Assembly (NCBI GenBank): GCA_028292435.1
Contig: JAQGMI010000139.1
Location: 1 to 54,074, forward strand
Length of the DNA stretch: 54,074 nt
From: Betaproteobacteria bacterium
GTDB taxonomy: Bacteria; Pseudomonadota; Gammaproteobacteria; Burkholderiales; SG8-41
Direction of reading: 5' to 3'
Under the pieces are notes generated by a model that saw only the letters and a program-made list of their open reading frames with translations, was not told where the DNA came from and searched no databases. Position 1 is the first letter of the stretch, and each line of letters starts with the position of its first letter. Shown here piece by piece: positions 26,227 to 34,090 of the stretch. Position numbers and translations under genes: made by a program.

Positions 26227-27708
26227 CTATGATGCGCGCGCCGCGGCCGCGCCGGCGATTTTGCCGAACACGGCGCCGGACATGAGCCCGGTGCCACCGG
26301 GGTAATTGGTATAGAACAGGCCGCCGACCAGTTCGCCCGCGGCGTAAAGGCCGGGAATCGGCCGGTCGTCGATATCCATCACCTGCGCGTCGGTGTTGAC
26401 CTTGAGGCCGCCGAACGTGAACGTGATGCCGGCGGTGATCGCGAACGCTTCGTACGGCGGCTGGTCGAGTGTCGTCGCCCAGTTCGATTTGTTGACGGCG
26501 AGGCCGCGTGTCGAGCGGCCATCCTTGCTGTTCGGATCGAATGGCACCGAGGCCTGCACCGCGGCGTTGTATTCGCGCACCGTTTCGAGAAACTGGGCGC
26601 GGTCGACGCCTTCCATTTTGTCGGCGAGCGCTTCGAGCGTGTCGGCGCGCAACCGCGTCGCCTGCTTCATCCGGTATTCGTCGCGCAAGAGATGCAGTGT
26701 CTTGCTGTCGAACACCTGCCACGCAAGCTGTTGCGGCTGCTTCATGACCGCCAGCCCACACTTCACGTACGTATACATTCGGAAATCCGAGCCTTCGTCG
26801 AAAAAGCGCTGGCCGCTGGAATTCACCATGATGCCGAACAGGTAGCTGTTTTTCTGGAATGCGTCGCCGAGCGTGATGTCGCCGTAGTTCGGGGTATTGA
26901 TGTCGGTCGGCAGGATGTGGCAGCCCGACCAGTTGCCGTACGGCATCGCGCTTGCGTCGAGCGCCATGCGAATGCCATCGCCGGTGTTGAAGCGAGAGCC
27001 GCGTACTTTGGCGAGGTCCCAGCCCGGGCCAAGATAACGCGCGCGCATTTCGGAATTCGCTTCAAAGCCGCCGCAGGCCAGCACCACGCTTTGGCTTCGA
27101 ATGTCGACCGTCTTGCCGTCGATGCGCACGCGTGCGCCATGCACGCCGCTGTCGTCGTGCAGCAGGTTCAGTGCGCGGGCGTTGAAGTGAATACCAACGC
27201 CGCGGTCGCGTGCGAGCTTGTAAAGCGCTTCGATGAGGCCCGGTCCGCCGCCCCACACTTCGAGCACGACGCCGCCCGAGAATTTGAACTTGCCGTCGAC
27301 CTTGTACGCCTGCTTGCCGTACTTGGGCATGTAGCGGATGCCCATCGAGCGCAGCCACATGACGGTATCGAAGCTGCGCTTGACGAGCACATCCGCGAGA
27401 TCGGGGTCGGTGCGGTTGTCGGTGACGCGCGCGATGTCGTCGAAAAACTGGTCGGCCGGATAGCTGCCGAAGTCGGTGATCGCCTTCTCGTCATCAGTGA
27501 GATCGGGCACGACTTTCAAAATATCTTCGCGCCCGTCGAACGCAAACCGCATCGAGCCTTCGGTGAAGCGGCTGTTGCCGCCACGCTCGTCTTCGGGCGC
27601 GCGCTCGAGCACCATCACCGACGCGCCGCCCGCGCGTGCCGACAGCGCCGCGCATAACGCAGCGTTGCCGGCGCCGACGACCAGTACGTCGCAAGTCAGT
27701 TCAGTCAT
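26227..27708 (-). CDS. tcuA: FAD-dependent tricarballylate dehydrogenase-like protein
   Basis: 493 residues of the fumarate reductase/succinate dehydrogenase flavoprotein family. The N-terminal dinucleotide motif VVGAGNAALCAALSARAGG (about 10-28) is followed by 'ERAPEDERGGNSRFTEGSMRF', and the C-terminus carries 'PIPGLYAAGELVGGLFYTNYPGGTGLMSGAVFGKIAG'. This arrangement matches TcuA, which oxidises tricarballylate to cis-aconitate; 3-ketosteroid dehydrogenases and fumarate reductases are related. No tcuB electron-transfer gene is adjacent. It starts 9 bases after the rhodanese stop. Its position before PrpD-type and LeuCD-type genes supports introduction of a double bond into a saturated polycarboxylate. 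The symbol reflects homology. Confidence 0.85.
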   Translation of the reverse strand: MTELTCDVLVVGAGNAALCAALSARAGGASVMVLERAPEDERGGNSRFTEGSMRFAFDGREDILKVVPDLTDDEKAITDFGSYPADQFFDDIARVTDNRTDPDLADVLVKRSFDTVMWLRSMGIRYMPKYGKQAYKVDGKFKFSGGVVLEVWGGGPGLIEALYKLARDRGVGIHFNARALNLLHDDSGVHGARVRIDGKTVDIRSQSVVLACGGFEANSEMRARYLGPGWDLAKVRGSRFNTGDGIRMALDASAMPYGNWSGCHILPTDINTPNYGDITLGDAFQKNSYLFGIMVNSSGQRFFDEGSDFRMYTYVKCGLAVMKQPQQLAWQVFDSKTLHLLRDEYRMKQATRLRADTLEALADKMEGVDRAQFLETVREYNAAVQASVPFDPNSKDGRSTRGLAVNKSNWATTLDQPPYEAFAITAGITFTFGGLKVNTDAQVMDIDDRPIPGLYAAGELVGGLFYTNYPGGTGLMSGAVFGKIAGAAAARAS

Positions 27709-27717
27709 CGGAGTGGT

Positions 27718-29349
27718 TTATGCCGGGAAGTGGCGGAACTCGACGTCGTCGTCGCGCCCGATCTGGGTGATGAGGTCGACTTCCCACGTGAGGTAATCTT
27801 TCATTGCCTGCTCGCGGTTCTCGGTGCGGTCGTGCGCTTTGACCCACACGTCGTCGCTCGCGTCGCTGAGGCGCTCCAAGCCCGCTTCGAGCGGCAGATT
27901 TTCGCGCTTCCACGCGGCGGTGCCGCCGGCCACGACCTTGACCGGCGCATTCAGGATTTGCGCGGCCTCCGGCGCCGCGAGCTGGGCGAGGATGCCGTCG
28001 GCGGAGGTCAACACGATCGTTCCGGTCTTCTGAATTTTCGTGAGGTTCGCGGCGAGATTGGCGCGGATCGCATGCCACGCGCCGGGAATGTGCGCTTCGC
28101 CGTAGCGCGGCTTGCTGTCGAAATCGATGACGGTGACGCTGCCGGCTTCCGCTTCGCGCGCGAGTGCGGCCGGCGCGATCATTTCCGTGCGCAGTTTGGC
28201 GAGTCCGAGCACTTCAACCGGCGCCGCACCCTTCATCAGCGGGCCGGAGCTCAGCGCATCCTTGACGACGTACACTTCTTTCCAGCCCATTTGAATGAGC
28301 CACGAAGCCGTCATCGTCGCGCGCACGCCGTGATCATCGACGAGGCAAATGCGCGCATTGCGCGTGGCGGCAAAGCTGTCTGTCGTCTGCACGAGCTGCC
28401 CGCCAGGCGCCGACACCGTCGAATGCAGATGGCCTTCGGCAAACTCTTCGGGGCTGCGCACGTCGAAGACGTAGAGCGTGCGCTTGTCCATTTCGCGCGC
28501 AAACTGCGTCACTTTGGCGACGTTGATGTACTGCACGCCGAAGCGTTTGGCGACGCGCGCCGCGGATTCACGCGCCTTGCGTAACCCGGTTGCGGTCGGC
28601 GGCGGTGCGATCAGGTCCTGATCTTTGGCGACCTTGTAGCCGGCGAGATGCCAGCCCATCGTGCCGTTTTTGAGCGCGACCACGCGATGCGGAAGGCCCG
28701 CGTTGATCAGCGATTGCGCGCCGATGATGCTGCGCGTGCGGCCGGCGCAATTAACGACGACGAGCGTGTCCGGCGTGCCGATGAGATCGTGCGCGCGGTA
28801 GGCGAGCTCGGCGCCGGGGCAGTCGACACCGCCGGGGATGCTTACTTTCTTGTATTCAGGCAATGGCCGGCTGTCGAGAATCACGATTTTCTCGCCGCGC
28901 TCGACTCTGGCTTTGATGTCGGCCGCATCCATGCGCGGCGTCTGGTAATGATGTTCGACGAATTCGCCGAACGCTTTACTCGGCACATTGACGCCGCTGT
29001 AAATTTCATAGCCGGCGGCCGCCCACGCGCCGACACCGCCCGTCAGCACCGAAACGTCGGTGTAGCCGTTGCGCGTCAGCACTTCGGCCGCGCGTTGCGC
29101 AACGCCGTCGTCGTCATCGACGAGCACGACGCGCGTTGAGCGGCGTGGCACCAGCAGCGGCATCCGCAGCTCGAGCTGCGACAACGGCGCGGTGGCTGCG
29201 AGCAGCATATGGCGCTTGGCGAACATGCCTTCTTCGCGCACGTCGAGCACGGCGATTTCGCCGCCGTCGTGCAGCAGGCGTTTTAATTTTTGAGCGCTAA
29301 TTGCGGGCGCGCTGCGCGTGCGGCGCACGGCATGAGTAACTGCATCCAA
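27718..29349 (-). CDS. four-domain rhodanese-like protein
   Basis: 543 residues comprising four rhodanese-homology domains at about 15-115, 135-245, 275-375 and 390-485. Only domain 2 has the active-site cysteine (Cys201 in VVVNCAGRTRSI). The equivalent loops are LVDDDDGVA in domain 1, LVDDHGVRA in domain 3 and LTSADGILA in domain 4, so those domains are inactive and probably structural or regulatory. No signal peptide. It could transfer sulfane sulfur to an acceptor or detoxify. It is the first gene of the long minus-strand run, downstream of the divergent control region, followed after 9 bases by the TcuA-like gene. Its link to carboxylate catabolism is unexplained. Confidence 0.88.
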   Translation of the reverse strand: MDAVTHAVRRTRSAPAISAQKLKRLLHDGGEIAVLDVREEGMFAKRHMLLAATAPLSQLELRMPLLVPRRSTRVVLVDDDDGVAQRAAEVLTRNGYTDVSVLTGGVGAWAAAGYEIYSGVNVPSKAFGEFVEHHYQTPRMDAADIKARVERGEKIVILDSRPLPEYKKVSIPGGVDCPGAELAYRAHDLIGTPDTLVVVNCAGRTRSIIGAQSLINAGLPHRVVALKNGTMGWHLAGYKVAKDQDLIAPPPTATGLRKARESAARVAKRFGVQYINVAKVTQFAREMDKRTLYVFDVRSPEEFAEGHLHSTVSAPGGQLVQTTDSFAATRNARICLVDDHGVRATMTASWLIQMGWKEVYVVKDALSSGPLMKGAAPVEVLGLAKLRTEMIAPAALAREAEAGSVTVIDFDSKPRYGEAHIPGAWHAIRANLAANLTKIQKTGTIVLTSADGILAQLAAPEAAQILNAPVKVVAGGTAAWKRENLPLEAGLERLSDASDDVWVKAHDRTENREQAMKDYLTWEVDLITQIGRDDDVEFRHFPA

Positions 29350-29431
29350 GCTCGACTCCTTCCAGGGTTTGCCATTGCGAGCAGCCGCTGTATTGCTCAG
29401 GCGCGGATAACTCAGGTAGGCTATTAGAGTT

Positions 29432-29452
29432 GCGTTCTAATATGCAGAACGC
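29432..29452. promoter_or_regulatory. palindromic operator candidate in the divergent control region
   Basis: GCGTTCT (29432-29438) and AGAACGC (29446-29452) form a perfect 7-base-arm inverted repeat with a 7-base AT-rich spacer (AATATGC). It lies between the divergent rhodanese/tcuA run and the Bug/amidohydrolase run. The GTTC...GAAC layout resembles sites bound by IclR-family proteins, and an IclR gene lies at 33217-33972. The assignment of the regulator is inference. Confidence 0.5.
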
Positions 29453-29625
29453 CATTCTAATTTAAGGTAATCGCTGGAGCGCTTTCTGTCAATGTTCCGG
29501 CGTGTCGCAAGGCGCGAAGTTAGACCTGATGCGCAACCGCGTCCAATTACTTTTTGTTATGTGCAATGAACCGAATGCTAATGGCTTCGGATTAAAATCG
29601 GCGGCTCGTCTTCCGGGAGGTGTGG

Positions 29626-30606
29626 GTGAAATCAGGGTTTCAGATGTGCTCGCTGGCGGGCATTGCGCTTGTCGGTATTGGGGTAATCGCAGGTGGCGCC
29701 AGTGCGCAGAGTTATCCGTCAAAACCCGTTCGCATCATGGTCGGCTTTTCGGCTGGCGGCGGCACCGACGTCACCGCGCGCATGCTGGCGCAGAAACTGT
29801 CTGAATACCTGGGCCAGTCGGTGGTCGTTGAAAACCGGGCCGGCTCGGGCGGCATGATCGCAACCGAAGCGGTCGCCAAGGCCGCACCGGACGGCTACAC
29901 GTTGCTGATGGTCGCGGCCGCCGATGTCGTGCAGCCGGCGATGCGCGCGAAGCTTTCTTACGATCTCGAGCGTGATTTCGCGCCGGTTTCGAACGTCGTC
30001 GTCGTGCCGTTCGCGCTCGTCACGCATCCATCGGTGCCGGCCCGCAACGTCAAAGAACTGATCGCGCTCGCGCGCACGAGCCCCGGCCGGCTCAATTACG
30101 CTTCATCCGGCATCGGCAGCTCGGCGCATCTCTCGAACGAGTTGTTCAACTCGATGGCAAAAGTGAAGATTACGCACGTGCCGTATAAAGGCGTCGCTGA
30201 AGGCGTGACGGCGCTTGCGGCCGGCCAGATCGAGATGATCTTCGGCAGTTTCCCCGCGACAATGCCGCTGTACGAAGCGCGCCGGATTCGCATGCTCGCA
30301 GTGAGCACGTTGAAGCGCACGTCCGTGATGCCGGAACTCCCGACCGTGGCCGAAGCAGGTGTGCCGGGCTATGAACGTTACGGCTGGTACGGCGTCATTG
30401 CGCCTGCCGGCGTCAACAAGGACGTCATCGCACGACTCAATGCCGGCATTGTCAAAGTGACGGGCACACCCGAGATGCGCGAGACGTTTACGCGCCAGGG
30501 GCTCGATCCGCAGACCAACACGCCCGAGCAATTCGCCGCATTTATCCACAGCGAGCTCGTGCAGACCGCTAAACTTATCAAGGCATCGGGCGCGCAGGCC
30601 AATTGA
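29626..30606 (+). CDS. Bug/TctC family receptor
   Basis: 326 residues. The start is GTG 29626 because GGGAGG (29615-29620) stands at a suitable distance; an in-frame GTG at 29620 is less well placed. Signal peptide about 1-26 (MKSGFQMCSLAGIALVGIG), then SYPSKPVRIMVGFSAGGGTDVTARML, 'VVVENRAGSGGMIATEAV', 'AAPDGYTLLMV', 'HVPYKGVAEGVTALA' and 'PELPTVAEAGVPGYE'. It opens the plus-strand arm of the divergent locus and its stop codon is close to the TTG start of the amidohydrolase gene. Carboxylate ligand unknown. Confidence 0.92.
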   Translation: MKSGFQMCSLAGIALVGIGVIAGGASAQSYPSKPVRIMVGFSAGGGTDVTARMLAQKLSEYLGQSVVVENRAGSGGMIATEAVAKAAPDGYTLLMVAAADVVQPAMRAKLSYDLERDFAPVSNVVVVPFALVTHPSVPARNVKELIALARTSPGRLNYASSGIGSSAHLSNELFNSMAKVKITHVPYKGVAEGVTALAAGQIEMIFGSFPATMPLYEARRIRMLAVSTLKRTSVMPELPTVAEAGVPGYERYGWYGVIAPAGVNKDVIARLNAGIVKVTGTPEMRETFTRQGLDPQTNTPEQFAAFIHSELVQTAKLIKASGAQAN

Positions 30607-30647
30607 CCGCGGCGCCGCCCGGCACCCAATTTCAGGAGCAACAAATT

Positions 30648-31820
30648 TTGATTATCGATGCCGATACGCATTTTCTTCCGCCCGACACCTACGACTACAT
30701 GGGCGACGAGTGGGACGCCGTGCGTCCGCGCTTCCAGTGGGACGACAAGGGCATGGTCAGCGATGTAATCTTCCCGGGCGAGCCGCCGCTGGTGCCGGGC
30801 GCAACGCCGCTGCCGCCGCCGGGCACGGGCTCGAATTATCGCGGCATGTATTACATGGACGAGCGGCTGCGCGATTACGAAAAGCTCGGTATCGAGCAGC
30901 AATTCCTGTTTCCGCAGCTCACGGCGACCGTCTTCACGTATATGGTCGAGCCGCGGCTCGCAACCGCCATGGCGCATTCGTGGAACCTCGCTATTCAGAA
31001 ACTCATGCGCCAGCATCCCAGCGCGCTGATCGGCGGCGCGCTGGTCGCGCTGCAGGACGTCGACGGCGCGATCAAAGAAATGGAATGGGCGCAGCAGAAC
31101 GGCTTTCGCGCAGTGATACTCGACAAGGTTTACCCGGTGCAGGAGCACTGCTTTTCCGATCCGTTCGGCAGCCACCGCGAATTGTGGCCGTTCTTCGCGC
31201 GCGCCGAGCAGCTCGGCATGCCGCTCTTCCTGCACAACATCCAGCACGGGCATCGCATCACGAACCTGATGAATTATCAGTTCAACGGGCTCGACGTGCT
31301 GGCGCCGCAGGAAGGCCAGATGAGCCTCGTTTCGCTGATCACCAGCGGGCTGCTCGACGATTATCCGAATCTCAACTTTGTGTTTACCGAAGCCGGCGTG
31401 GCCTTTATCAAGCCGCTCGTCGCACACCTGAATGCATGGTTCGACAACTCGGTCGTCGATTACGAATCCGAAGACGCCGCGCCGCGCTTCAACTATCGCA
31501 AGCTCGCCGGCGGCAAGCGCATCGTTGCCGAGGGCGATTACAAAGCGAAGAACAAGATGTCGCCCGATCACTACTTCAAGAAAAATCTGTTTTTCACGAT
31601 CGAAACCGAAGAGCGCGAATTGCCCGAAGCGATGGAATTGTTCGGCGCGTCGCAATTTCTGTTCGCGACCGATTATCCGCACGATGACCCGGGCGGGCGC
31701 ATGAAGCACAAGGACGTCGAGCTGCTCGCGAACAATGGCGAGATCAGTGAATCCGACAAGGAGTTGTTGCGCTATAAAAATGCAGAGCGGCTGCTCGCCA
31801 AGGTGCCCGCCCGAATATGA
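30648..31820 (+). CDS. amidohydrolase superfamily protein, ACMSD-like (paralogue B)
   Basis: 390 residues from TTG 30648, chosen because CAGGAGC lies 8-14 bases upstream and the resulting start MIIDADTHFLPPDTYDYMGD mirrors the paralogue at 19487-20662. Metal-site motifs are 'DADTHFLP', 'LHNIQHGHRITNL', 'VFTEAGVAFIKPLV' and 'FATDYPHDDPGGRMK'. Predicted chemistry is decarboxylation or hydrolysis of a carboxylated intermediate, as in the ACMSD family. Its ATG-proximal neighbour is a Bug gene; downstream, the MmgE/PrpD gene overlaps by 4 bases, so the trio is translationally linked. The rare TTG start may lower expression. Confidence 0.9.
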   Translation: MIIDADTHFLPPDTYDYMGDEWDAVRPRFQWDDKGMVSDVIFPGEPPLVPGATPLPPPGTGSNYRGMYYMDERLRDYEKLGIEQQFLFPQLTATVFTYMVEPRLATAMAHSWNLAIQKLMRQHPSALIGGALVALQDVDGAIKEMEWAQQNGFRAVILDKVYPVQEHCFSDPFGSHRELWPFFARAEQLGMPLFLHNIQHGHRITNLMNYQFNGLDVLAPQEGQMSLVSLITSGLLDDYPNLNFVFTEAGVAFIKPLVAHLNAWFDNSVVDYESEDAAPRFNYRKLAGGKRIVAEGDYKAKNKMSPDHYFKKNLFFTIETEERELPEAMELFGASQFLFATDYPHDDPGGRMKHKDVELLANNGEISESDKELLRYKNAERLLAKVPARI

Positions 31821-33211
31821 AGGCCGATGCGGCGGCGCACAGACAGGCCACCGTCTCCGGCCGGCTCGCGCAGCATGTCGTCACGACGCGGCTCGAAGAC
31901 ATTCCCGTTGCCGCGCTCGAATCTTCAAAGCGTTTAGCCATCGACACGCTCGCGGTTGCGTGGGCGGGCTCGTCAGCACCCGGCGTGCACGAAGCGTGCG
32001 AACTCCTGAGTGAGGAAGGCGGCAAACCCGAAGCGACGGTGTGGGCGTTCGGCAACAAGCTGCCGGCGCGCGCGGCGGCATTCATCAATAGCACCTCGGC
32101 GGCGGCACTCGATTACGACGGCATGCGCGCGACTGAGCGCGGCAGCGTGCACGCCGACAGCGTCGTGCTGCCGGCTGCGCTCGCCGTCGCCGAACGCGAG
32201 TGCGCGAGCGGCAGCGAGTTTCTCGCCGCACTGGCGCTCGGCAATGATGTCGTCACGCGGCTGGGCGCTGCGTCCGGGCTGCCCCATAAAGGCTGGTATC
32301 ACACGTCGATCTATGGAATTTTCGGCGCGGCCGCCGCCGCGGCGCGGCTTCTGAAACTCGACGTCGAAACAACGCAGCACGCCTTCGGCATCGCGCTTAG
32401 TCAGACCGCGGCGACGCAGTTGCCCAGCATGTCGTTCAGCCTCGCCAAGCGCTTCTCTTCGGCCTTCGCTGCGCACGCCGGTGTTTTTTCGGCGCGGCTC
32501 GCCGCGCGCGGCATCACGGCGCCGCGCGAGGCGTTCGAAGGCAAATTCGGTTTTTACAATCTATATCAGCAGGGCGATGCGGCGGCGTTGTTCTCCGATC
32601 TCGGCCGCATTTATCCGCACGTCGAAACGGCGATCAAGAAGTATCCGAGCTGCGCGTGCAATCACACGGCGATTGAAGCGGCACTCGGCCTCACGCGCGA
32701 AAACGACGTGGCGCCGGCCGATGTGACTGCGGTCGAGGTAACGATTTCTCCTTACGTGCACCGGCTCGTCGGCGCGCCGTTCGAACCCGGCGCCGATCCG
32801 CAGGTGACCGCGCAGTTCAGCGTGCAGTATTCAGTCGCGTGCGCGATATTGCGCCGGCGGCTGAGTGTCGCCGATATCCAGGACGCGGCAGTGCTCGAGC
32901 CGGCGATCGTCAAACTCGCATGCAGCGTCAAAGTTGTCGTTGACGAAGCGCGCGGCAACAGCCGCGGCGCGACGGTGCGCATTGTGACGACGCGGCACGG
33001 CCTGCTCGAGAAACACGTCGAGCACATCCCCGGCAGTCCCGGTTCGCCATTGACCGCGGGCGATATTAAAAACAAGTTTGCGGAGTGTGCGATCGCCGGC
33101 GTGGCGCCGCTCGGCAGCGTGAGCGGCGAACTCTTGTGCTCGCGGATTGAGGGAATTGCGAGCGTCACCGACATGGCGCAATTCTTCGACGGCATTATCG
33201 CCGCCCGATAA
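31817..33211 (+). CDS. MmgE/PrpD family protein (fourth of four, paralogue B)
   Basis: 464 residues. Landmarks are 'AIDTLAVAWAGSSAPG', 'AALDYDGMRATERGSVHADSVVLPAAL', 'HKGWYHTSIYGIFGAAAAAARLL', 'GITAPREAFEGKFGFY' and 'IKKYPSCACNHTAIEAALGL'. It is the partner paralogue of the protein at 24795-26186. The PrpD active-site phrase ETADHS is absent. It is coupled to the amidohydrolase gene by an ATGA overlap and ends 5 bases before the convergent IclR gene. A second isozyme of the same step, or one for a related substrate, is the likely meaning. Confidence 0.9.
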   Translation: MKADAAAHRQATVSGRLAQHVVTTRLEDIPVAALESSKRLAIDTLAVAWAGSSAPGVHEACELLSEEGGKPEATVWAFGNKLPARAAAFINSTSAAALDYDGMRATERGSVHADSVVLPAALAVAERECASGSEFLAALALGNDVVTRLGAASGLPHKGWYHTSIYGIFGAAAAAARLLKLDVETTQHAFGIALSQTAATQLPSMSFSLAKRFSSAFAAHAGVFSARLAARGITAPREAFEGKFGFYNLYQQGDAAALFSDLGRIYPHVETAIKKYPSCACNHTAIEAALGLTRENDVAPADVTAVEVTISPYVHRLVGAPFEPGADPQVTAQFSVQYSVACAILRRRLSVADIQDAAVLEPAIVKLACSVKVVVDEARGNSRGATVRIVTTRHGLLEKHVEHIPGSPGSPLTAGDIKNKFAECAIAGVAPLGSVSGELLCSRIEGIASVTDMAQFFDGIIAAR

Positions 33212-33216
33212 CACCG

Positions 33217-33972
33217 CTACCGCAAAGGCGCTGCGCGGTACCCAAGTTTGAGCGATACCTGGCGCGCGGTGTCGGCGACGAGCGCGGTCAGCTGCTTCAA
33301 TTTCGCGCGATTCACGCGTTCCTTTAATGCGGTGATGCCGATGGCTGCGATCCCGAGCCGATGGCTGTCGTGGATCGGCGCCGCGACGCCGCACACGCCT
33401 TCGACCCATTCTTCATCGTTGATCGAATAGCCGGCGCGCCGGATCGCTTCGAGCTTGCGCTGCACGTCGGGCAGTCGCGTCACTGTGCGCGGCGTATATT
33501 TTTCGAGCGGCTTGGCAAGATATTGCGCGGCAATCACCGGATTGTAGGCAAGCAGCAACTTGCCGCTCGCGCTGCAATGCGACGGGCCGCTGCCGCCGAT
33601 CGCGGCATTGATCCGGATCGGGTAACGGCTTTCGAGCACATCGAGGTAGACGACCGCGGTGCCGTTGAGCGTCGCGAGATACACCGATTCGCCGGTGGTT
33701 TGATTGAGTTCGCCGAGATAGGGTTTCGCAATCTGCACGAAGTCGAGCCGGTTTAACACCAGCGTGCCGAGCTCCCACGACTTCAAGGTGGGCGCGTACT
33801 GGCCGTCGGGTGTCTGGTTCGCATACCCCAAACCGGTCAAGGTGCGCAGGATGCGATGCGCGTTGCTCTTAGTCAGGCGCATGCGCGACGCCAGCGCGCT
33901 CACGCCGAGCGGCGTATCGGCACGGCACAGGTGCTCATACAGACGCAGCAGTTTGACGGCGGTTTTATCCAT
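33217..33972 (-). CDS. IclR family transcriptional regulator
   Basis: 251 residues from ATG 33972 (MDKTAVKLLRLYEHLCRADT...). The winged helix-turn-helix covers about residues 5-65 ('LGVSALASRMRLTKSNAHRILRTLTGLGY'), followed by the GAF-like effector domain with 'GESVYLATLNGTAVVYLDVLESRYPIR', 'HCSASGKLLLAY', 'DEEWVEGVCGVAAPIHD' and 'AAIGITAL'. IclR proteins sense small carboxylic acids and often control catabolic operons. It is tail to tail with the plus-strand arm of the locus and divergent from the alcohol dehydrogenase gene at 34091. The palindrome at 29432-29452 is a candidate target. Confidence 0.93.
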   Translation of the reverse strand: MDKTAVKLLRLYEHLCRADTPLGVSALASRMRLTKSNAHRILRTLTGLGYANQTPDGQYAPTLKSWELGTLVLNRLDFVQIAKPYLGELNQTTGESVYLATLNGTAVVYLDVLESRYPIRINAAIGGSGPSHCSASGKLLLAYNPVIAAQYLAKPLEKYTPRTVTRLPDVQRKLEAIRRAGYSINDEEWVEGVCGVAAPIHDSHRLGIAAIGITALKERVNRAKLKQLTALVADTARQVSLKLGYRAAPLR

Positions 33973-34090
33973 GAGGCGCGAGACTTTACACGAGCGGGCA
34001 GGGTGCGGCAATCGCGCCGCCCGCGGCGCGGATGTTTTATTCCGGCAGGCACTCTATACTTCGCATCGTTGAAAAATCGCGAGGAAAAAC

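Noticed and set aside
26692..27657. Plus-strand open frame opposite the TcuA-like gene
   Set aside because: Antisense to an obvious flavoprotein with intact FAD motifs.
30378..31709. Minus-strand open frame opposite the amidohydrolase gene
   Set aside because: The plus-strand gene has metal-site motifs, an SD and a paralogue; the minus frame has none.
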